From an uncultured Bacteroidota bacterium (GTDB taxonomy: Bacteria > Bacteroidota > Bacteroidia > Chitinophagales > Chitinophagaceae): a stretch of 37,931 nt of DNA. Positions 32,400 to 37,931 of this stretch are shown here, piece by piece. The position numbers and the translations under genes are program-made. The stretch is taken from contig CAIYTT010000021.1 of the NCBI GenBank assembly GCA_903929195.1, positions 1-37,931 of the forward strand, in the 5' to 3' direction. How positions within the stretch are numbered: the stretch's first letter is position 1; each line of letters opens with the position of its first letter. Under the pieces are notes generated by a model, which saw nothing but the letters and a program-made list of their open reading frames with translations, searched no databases and had not been told where the DNA came from.

Positions 32400-34736
32400 A
32401 TGAAAAAAATTATTTTATTATTGTTAGTTTTCGCTTTCACAGGCAGCATAAGCAATGCACAATTGAAATGTTATACCGATGAGGTGCATAGACAAAAGTT
32501 ATTAATACATCCTGAATGGGCTGCAATTGAGGCATCAATGAATAAACAATTGGAAGAAGGAATTAAAAAAATTGATATGACAAAAGCATTAAGAACTTCT
32601 GATGCCGGTCATCCTGATTCTTTTTGGTATGATATTCCTATTGTAGTACATATAGTGCATGATTATAATAATGTTTCTGATTGGTTAACTGATGACCAAA
32701 TATTTAATGATGTAATGGGCTGGAATATCGTATATGCCGGTAATAACCCGGATACAACAGACATTATAGCCCCCTTTAAAAAATGGAAAGGAAATGCTCA
32801 TTTACGTTTGCATTTAGCAACAATAGACCCTCATGGTAATCCTACAAAAGGTATTACAAGATATAGGTCGTATTTAACCTATATTGCCGGTGAGCAGGCT
32901 AAGTATAATGCATGGCCTGATAATTCATATGTAAATATATGGTCGGTAAATGTAATACCTACATTTGCAAGTGGTTTTACTGCCGCTGCTTATGCTACAC
33001 CGCCTGCAAGTGCAGCAACAGACCCATCGCATGATGGAATACTTTGCGATTTTAGTTATATGTCTAATTTTACAGGTGGTTATACCATAAATCATGAAAT
33101 GGGACATATTTTTAATTTAATACATACCTGGGGTGAAGGCTCATGTGCTACTCCGGGTTGCCCTCCCGGTGATGATTTGGTAGATGATACCCCACCTACA
33201 ATAGGTCATTTGGATTGTAGCTTTCATTCTTTGTACGATTCTTCTTGTGCTACTAATTACTATAAATTATATCCATCTGCTTCTACCGGTTTCGACTCAT
33301 TAGTTGATTATCCCGATACAGCAAATACTCAAAATATAATGGATTATTCTTATTGCGATAAAATGTTTACCAAAGGGCAAGTAAATAGAATGCACATTTG
33401 CTTGAATACAACGATTGCAGGTAGAAACAATTTATGGGATAGTACGAACCTAGTTGTTACAGGTGCATTAGCACCAATGCCCGACCTAGCACCAATTCCG
33501 GAGTTTTCGGCAGTTCCTGCATCGGTTGGATTTACAGACCCTTATAAAGTAAATTATTTTACAGGATACGGTCAACCGATTAAATTTATTAATGAATCTT
33601 GGAATGATACAATTTATACTGTAGAATGGAAGTTTTCTAATCATAATACAGGTGCTGTTGTTTTTGATACGGTAACAAATGTTGCCGCATCAACTTATAT
33701 GTCAAAAGGCTTTACACAATCCGGTTGGTTAGATTTAACAATGACTGCAAAAGGTACAAAAGGACACGGTGCAAGTTTAGATACAAATGCAGGTACAGCA
33801 ACTTTTTCGCAAGCAATATTTGTTGCATCTGGAACAGCCGTAAATGGAGACGGTATTTTTGAAGAATTTAATCCTTCAATTGATGGCAATAACTGGCCAA
33901 CTTTTAACTATTATAATAATAATTTAAAATGGGAAGCATGTACAAATGCAGGTTACTATGATAATTTTTGTATGAAATATCATGGATATGATGATAGGTT
34001 TAACCCTTCTATGGGAAGCTATCCGGGTACTGGAACTCCACAAGGAGATTATGATGATTTATTCAGTATTCCTGTAAATCTATCTACATTTAGTAATACA
34101 GACCCTTGTTTCCTAAATTTTATGTACTCAGGTGCTTCTCGTAGCAGCAACGGATTAAATATTAATGATAGAATGGAAATTGATTGTTCTACCGATAATG
34201 CAAAATCATGGCATAAAATTACGAGTATTGGTAGAGATTCTTTAGATAATAAAGGTTCTTTATCTATTCCTTATGCACCATTATATCAAGGAGATTGGGC
34301 ACCAATGGCAATTACTGTACCACCAATATACAGACAAGCAAATACGATATTCCGTTTTCGTTATTTCCCTGGTGTTGCAGCCGATGGTTCTATAGCAGGA
34401 TATAGTAGCGGTAATAATTTTTATATGGATAGAGTTAACTTTAGCCATATACCTGCTGCAATATCAAATATTAAAACAGATAATGCCGATGTTGTTATAG
34501 CACCAAACCCAACACAAGGTAATGCCTATGTAATTATTAATGATAATGTGAATACAAAAGCGGATATTATTGTAAGTGATATTACCGGTAAAGTTGTTTA
34601 TACAACCAGCCAATTATTAGTAAATAAAGAAGAAAGAATTGAAATTCCACAAAGTTCTTTAACTATAAAAGGAATTTACTTAGTACAAACAATTACAGGA
34701 ACACAGTCAAATACACAGAAATTGATAGTTTATTAA
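32400..34736 (+). CDS. Secreted M43 (pappalysin-like) metalloprotease with T9SS sorting domain
   Basis: This 778-residue protein has a signal peptide (cleavage near SNA-Q, 20), a propeptide, and a catalytic domain with H232-E-M-G-H236-I-F-N-L-I-H242, the downstream DDTPPT and the Met-turn NIMDYSYCDKMFTKGQ, the M43B/ulilysin-like pattern. A beta-sandwich region (about 480-690) resembles a carbohydrate-binding or jelly-roll module, and a T9SS type A sorting domain (IAPNPTQGNAYVII onward, about 700-778) ends the protein. It is likely surface-exported and degrades extracellular protein. It is monocistronic, with terminators on both sides. Confidence 0.9.
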   Translation: MKKIILLLLVFAFTGSISNAQLKCYTDEVHRQKLLIHPEWAAIEASMNKQLEEGIKKIDMTKALRTSDAGHPDSFWYDIPIVVHIVHDYNNVSDWLTDDQIFNDVMGWNIVYAGNNPDTTDIIAPFKKWKGNAHLRLHLATIDPHGNPTKGITRYRSYLTYIAGEQAKYNAWPDNSYVNIWSVNVIPTFASGFTAAAYATPPASAATDPSHDGILCDFSYMSNFTGGYTINHEMGHIFNLIHTWGEGSCATPGCPPGDDLVDDTPPTIGHLDCSFHSLYDSSCATNYYKLYPSASTGFDSLVDYPDTANTQNIMDYSYCDKMFTKGQVNRMHICLNTTIAGRNNLWDSTNLVVTGALAPMPDLAPIPEFSAVPASVGFTDPYKVNYFTGYGQPIKFINESWNDTIYTVEWKFSNHNTGAVVFDTVTNVAASTYMSKGFTQSGWLDLTMTAKGTKGHGASLDTNAGTATFSQAIFVASGTAVNGDGIFEEFNPSIDGNNWPTFNYYNNNLKWEACTNAGYYDNFCMKYHGYDDRFNPSMGSYPGTGTPQGDYDDLFSIPVNLSTFSNTDPCFLNFMYSGASRSSNGLNINDRMEIDCSTDNAKSWHKITSIGRDSLDNKGSLSIPYAPLYQGDWAPMAITVPPIYRQANTIFRFRYFPGVAADGSIAGYSSGNNFYMDRVNFSHIPAAISNIKTDNADVVIAPNPTQGNAYVIINDNVNTKADIIVSDITGKVVYTTSQLLVNKEERIEIPQSSLTIKGIYLVQTITGTQSNTQKLIVY

Positions 34737-34755
34737 TTTTTGTATTCTGAATTTA

Positions 34756-34792
34756 AAAAAAAGACTGTCATATTTTGGCAGTCTTTTTTTGT
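34756..34792 (+). terminator. Terminator after the M43 protease gene
   Basis: AAAGACTGTCA pairs with TGGCAGTCTTT (one G-T pair) around TATTT, followed by a T tract. Confidence 0.85.
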
Positions 34793-34886
34793 AATATTAA
34801 TTGTATCTGTTACTATTTTAGAATGGTTGTAACTATTTTTGGGTAAACCTTTAAATTTAATTTGGTGTGTTAGTTTTATTTACAAT

Positions 34887-34894
34887 TATCTTTG
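34887..34894 (+). promoter_or_regulatory. -7 element of ftsE
   Basis: TATCTTTG fits TAnnTTTG, 16 bases before the ATG; TTTG at 34861-34864 with a 22-base spacer may be the -33 element. Confidence 0.55.
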
Positions 34895-34910
34895 TTACAA
34901 ATATTTATAA

Positions 34911-35600
34911 ATGAATCCAAATAGTATAGTTTATCTGCATCAAGTTAATATATATCAAGGTGCAAATATGGTGCTTAGCAATGTAAATCTGGAAGTAGAT
35001 AAGGGAGAATTTGTATATTTAATTGGTAAAACAGGTACAGGCAAGTCTAGTTTGTTGAAAACATTATATGGAGACCTTTATTTAAAAGAGGGAGAAGGGC
35101 ATGTTGCCGGGTTTAATTTAAAAGAAATGACGTGGCAGAAGATACCAGCTTTAAGACGTAATTTAGGTATTGTTTTTCAGGATTTTAGATTACTTACTGA
35201 TAGAGATGTTAATAATAATCTTGAGTTTGTACTTAAAGCTACCGGATGGAAAGATAAAGCATTAATGAAAGAGAAAATTGAAAATGTACTTTCAAAAGTT
35301 GGTTTAAAAAATCAAGGAACAAAAATGCCTTATGAAATGAGTGGGGGAGAGCAACAAAGAGTTGACATAGCGAGAGCTTTGCTTAATAATCCCAAACTAA
35401 TATTGGCAGATGAACCTACAGGTAATCTTGACCCAGATACTACCAACGAAATAATGGATTTATTGTTTAATATATGCAGGGATTATCAAACTGCATTTAT
35501 TATGGCTACACATGATTATACAATTATACAAAAAAATCCGGCAAGAGTAGTAAAAATTGAACACGGACAAGTTAAAGAAATAAGTGCAGCAATAATGTAA
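34911..35600 (+). CDS. ftsE: Cell division ATP-binding protein FtsE
   Basis: This 229-residue ABC ATPase has Walker A GKTGTGKS (39-46), Q-loop Q90, signature MSGGEQQR (143-150), Walker B LILADE (163-168) and switch H201. The FtsE hallmark [16 protein letters not shown] distinguishes it from the closely related LolD/MacB ATPases. With FtsX it signals cell-wall hydrolases at the septum. ftsX is not adjacent, since the next gene is on the opposite strand; a separate location is common in this phylum by my recollection. The length is standard. Confidence 0.9.
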   Translation: MNPNSIVYLHQVNIYQGANMVLSNVNLEVDKGEFVYLIGKTGTGKSSLLKTLYGDLYLKEGEGHVAGFNLKEMTWQKIPALRRNLGIVFQDFRLLTDRDVNNNLEFVLKATGWKDKALMKEKIENVLSKVGLKNQGTKMPYEMSGGEQQRVDIARALLNNPKLILADEPTGNLDPDTTNEIMDLLFNICRDYQTAFIMATHDYTIIQKNPARVVKIEHGQVKEISAAIM

Positions 35601-35611
35601 CGTGAATTTGA

Positions 35612-36748
35612 TTATTTTGTATTTATATCAGATAGCAAACTCATTATTTTGTCAGCACTTATAGTATTAAAATAGTTAAATAATTCTCTTTCTCTAAAAA
35701 GAATATCATTATTTAAGAAGGGTTTATTAAATAATTTATCTATTGTATTTATTACATTATCTGGTGTGTTTGCTATATTACATATATTATGTAATGTTGT
35801 GCCATAAAGCATATTTTCGTTTACTATAATATGCCTGCCTGCAAAAAGTGCATTCAGTAATTTTAATTTCATTCCGCTTTTTTGAAAAGTCGGCAGTATA
35901 TTAATTTGTGCATTTAGAATTAAATCATTCATGGTTTCGGCATCCGGGTTGGCAATTAGTTTACAATTTGGTAGGTTTGCACATACCTTTTTAAGTTCAT
36001 TGTCCGGGTTTTTGCCTGCAATAAATATAGGAGTGTTTATTTTATTAAATATATTCTGAAGCAAAAAAAGTGCTGCTTCTTTATTTTCAGGGTGCGATAA
36101 GTTGCCATGATAGAGGCAATAGGTGCCGGTACCGGGAGTTATAGTAATTTGAAAATTATTATGAAAGGGAGGTATAAAAGTATGCTGTGCTACCGGATAA
36201 AATCTTTTAAAATATTCATGGTCTTTTAAAGATAATGCCCAAAAAGCATTTGCTTTGTATAAATTATGTTCTGCTTTTTTTAAAACAATGGATTCTCTTT
36301 TGAAAAATAGCTTTTCTATTAATTTATTCGTTTTATAATAAAGTTGCTTATAGTAATCATATTCTAAGTTATGTATTCTTATAATTTTAAAACGGTTTCT
36401 TAATTCAGGGTGGTTTAAATAGAAAGTTGAATGTACACCCTCAAATAGAATTGGGCAATCAATACTTAATAATCTTTGTAGTAATAAGTTGTTTTTTCTG
36501 CTTGAAACAATATAGGGTTGTCCTATTTTGAAGCCTTTAAAACCGGTAATACGAGGATAATACCACACTTCTTTACAATATTTATTTAGTTCTAAAGATT
36601 CTTCTCTACCATATTGGAAGCAGTGTAAATAGATTTCGCAGCCGGCAATTGCGAGGCTTTGTATTTTATAAAAAATATCAATTACTCCTCCATAATCCGG
36701 CGGAAATGGGACATCAAAAGCAATTATATGTAGTTTAATTAATTTCAA
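35612..36748 (-). CDS. GT-B fold glycosyltransferase
   Basis: This 378-residue protein opens with FDVPFPPDYGGVIDIFYKI, the glycine-rich acceptor-side loop of GT4-like enzymes, and has a C-terminal Rossmann half with YCLYHGNLSHPENKEAA, IFIAGKNPD and the ILPTFQKSGMKLKLLNALFAGRHIIVN segment equivalent to the E-x7-E region (the acidic residues are replaced by Lys/Asn, so donor binding may differ). No membrane helix is evident. It overlaps the next glycosyltransferase by 14 bases and probably works on the same surface glycan. Confidence 0.8.
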   Translation of the reverse strand: MKLIKLHIIAFDVPFPPDYGGVIDIFYKIQSLAIAGCEIYLHCFQYGREESLELNKYCKEVWYYPRITGFKGFKIGQPYIVSSRKNNLLLQRLLSIDCPILFEGVHSTFYLNHPELRNRFKIIRIHNLEYDYYKQLYYKTNKLIEKLFFKRESIVLKKAEHNLYKANAFWALSLKDHEYFKRFYPVAQHTFIPPFHNNFQITITPGTGTYCLYHGNLSHPENKEAALFLLQNIFNKINTPIFIAGKNPDNELKKVCANLPNCKLIANPDAETMNDLILNAQINILPTFQKSGMKLKLLNALFAGRHIIVNENMLYGTTLHNICNIANTPDNVINTIDKLFNKPFLNNDILFRERELFNYFNTISADKIMSLLSDINTK

Positions 36749-37835
36749 TTGATTCGTAAACTTTTAGTAATGTTTTGGTTTCTTCTTGCCAACAATATTT
36801 TTCTCTTGCTTTTAAACAATTTTGTTGCAATAAATGATAATAATCCATATCGTTTAATAATCTATTTATAGATTGAGCAATCATTTCCGGTGTAGGATTA
36901 TCTACTAATGTTGCTATTTCATATTGTTCATTTATTCGTTCGTATTCCGGGTATTTAATACATAATTGGGGTACAGCGTAATGCATATAATCAAAAAAAC
37001 GATTGGCAAGAGATAAACGATTACTCAAGCTGGTGTCTTCAAATAAAGTAATACCAACCCATGCATTTAAAGTATAATCGCTTAATTGTGCAGGAGGTAC
37101 ATAACCCATAAAATTAATTTTTTGCTCTAAATTTAATTTTTTTGTAAGTTCTACTGCTTCGTCAAAAAAATTTCCTTCTCCGCAAATTATAAGCCGAGTA
37201 TCAATGTATTGCATAGCTGGTATTAACTGTTCAAAGCATCTGCCCACGTTTACCGCACCTTGATATAAAATATATTTTTCCTTTTTTTCGGGTAAATGTA
37301 GCGGTTTCAAGATGGTCGCATTGCGAACAATGCCGTAATCGACGCCATATTTTTTTTTAAAATCGGCTGCATAACTTTCACCTATGGTATATCCTATTGG
37401 GAAGTGAGGTACCGTTTTGTTTCCAATCCAATTCCACATTTTGTAGATAACCGGTCTGGAAATAACCTCTTTTAATTCAGTAAATATTTCGTGTGCATCA
37501 TAGACTCTTTTTTTATTACGAAGAATAGAAATAATATATACGGGTAAGATTGTATCTAAATCAATTGCACAAATTATATCTACTTTCCTAAATAAGAGAA
37601 AGAAGAATAAATTAAACCAATAATGAGCATACATTATTTTACCTTTTTCGGCAATAATTGGCAGCCTTATCTGTTTAAATGGTCTTTCAAGAAGTGGTTT
37701 GCTTTTTTTTCGTTTAAAACCTACTAAAGTTACATCGTACCCTGCACTTGATAATGTACTGCAAATACGAATCATTCGTTGGTCATAATTCAAATCATTG
37801 GTAACAGTGCAAACAATTTTTTTTACTTTTTTCAT
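36735..37835 (-). CDS. Glycosyltransferase, GT4-like
   Basis: This 366-residue GT-B enzyme has an N-terminal VTNDLNYDQRMIRICSTLSSAG, a membrane-proximal FNLFFFLLFRKVDIICAIDLDT and a nucleotide-sugar domain with YILYQGAVNVGRCFEQLI, LIICGEGN, INFMGYVPPAQL and the GITLFEDTSLSNRLSLANRFFDYM region. I chose the ATG at 37835; a TTG two codons upstream is also open. It is the first of two overlapping glycosyltransferase genes, most likely part of a polysaccharide or LPS operon. The remaining bases to 37931 show nothing assignable. Confidence 0.82.
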   Translation of the reverse strand: MKKVKKIVCTVTNDLNYDQRMIRICSTLSSAGYDVTLVGFKRKKSKPLLERPFKQIRLPIIAEKGKIMYAHYWFNLFFFLLFRKVDIICAIDLDTILPVYIISILRNKKRVYDAHEIFTELKEVISRPVIYKMWNWIGNKTVPHFPIGYTIGESYAADFKKKYGVDYGIVRNATILKPLHLPEKKEKYILYQGAVNVGRCFEQLIPAMQYIDTRLIICGEGNFFDEAVELTKKLNLEQKINFMGYVPPAQLSDYTLNAWVGITLFEDTSLSNRLSLANRFFDYMHYAVPQLCIKYPEYERINEQYEIATLVDNPTPEMIAQSINRLLNDMDYYHLLQQNCLKAREKYCWQEETKTLLKVYESIEIN

Positions 37836-37931
37836 CTTCAAATTAAAAAAATTACTTTGTGTTGCTTTTTATAAATACTAAATTGGTGAAAATACAAGAA
37901 AAGAGATGAAGAATAAGTAAAAAACTCAAAA

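Noticed and set aside
1-37931. CRISPR array or phage genes
   Set aside because: No regularly spaced direct repeats, cas-like proteins or phage structural genes were seen.

Overview
The window looks like chromosomal DNA of a low-GC member of the Bacteroidota (Chitinophagales or Sphingobacteriales are plausible; I cannot go further from the sequence). The reasons are Bacteroidota-type promoters (TAnnTTTG -7 elements, no Shine-Dalgarno pattern), a tRNA without encoded CCA, a PorZ-type type IX secretion (T9SS) gene next to recO, two large secreted metalloproteases with T9SS C-terminal sorting domains, TonB/CarboxypepD-reg receptor architecture and SPOR-domain and M20D genes typical of the phylum.

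Layout. Positions 1-2239 are an accretion zone at the 3' end of a minus-strand tRNA-Gln: two copies of a 200-bp repeat (both carrying the tRNA 3' end and its terminator), a truncated hicB copy, a DUF2283/PBECR-like nuclease pair, an intact hicBA pair and a truncated four-helix-bundle gene. From 2428 to 12046 is mostly core: mrdA (PBP2), rodA and an MBL hydrolase in one operon, porZ, recO, a convergent sugar nucleotidyltransferase, a membrane protein and a PfkB kinase. 12100-13795 is a second accessory patch with unknown genes, one pair apparently split by a frameshift, ending in another repeat copy. 13800-21000 is core again: amidohydrolase/SPOR/deoC operon, superoxide dismutase, recG, an outer-membrane barrel, a lipoprotein and tsaE. 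21145-23481 is a secreted M12B-like protease.

23500-28100 is a third accessory patch: gene-poor repeat-rich DNA, a frameshifted lipoprotein, an S41 protease, and a wholly unrecognised 281-residue protein whose C-terminal motif is repeated just beyond its stop codon and whose promoter region carries an 11-C tract. 28167-32244 is a four-gene outer-membrane uptake operon (His-rich small protein, ZnuD-like TonB receptor, lipoprotein, barrel). Then come a secreted M43 protease, ftsE and two glycosyltransferases that run to the right edge.

How the parts fit: PorZ belongs to the T9SS attachment complex, and the M12B and M43 proteases are visible T9SS cargo. mrdA and rodA form the elongasome synthase pair, and ftsE is a divisome ATPase without ftsX beside it. 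The most unusual material is the tRNA-Gln repeat zone, two dispersed palindromic repeat families bordering small unknown genes, and the unknown 281-residue gene with its possibly phase-variable promoter.
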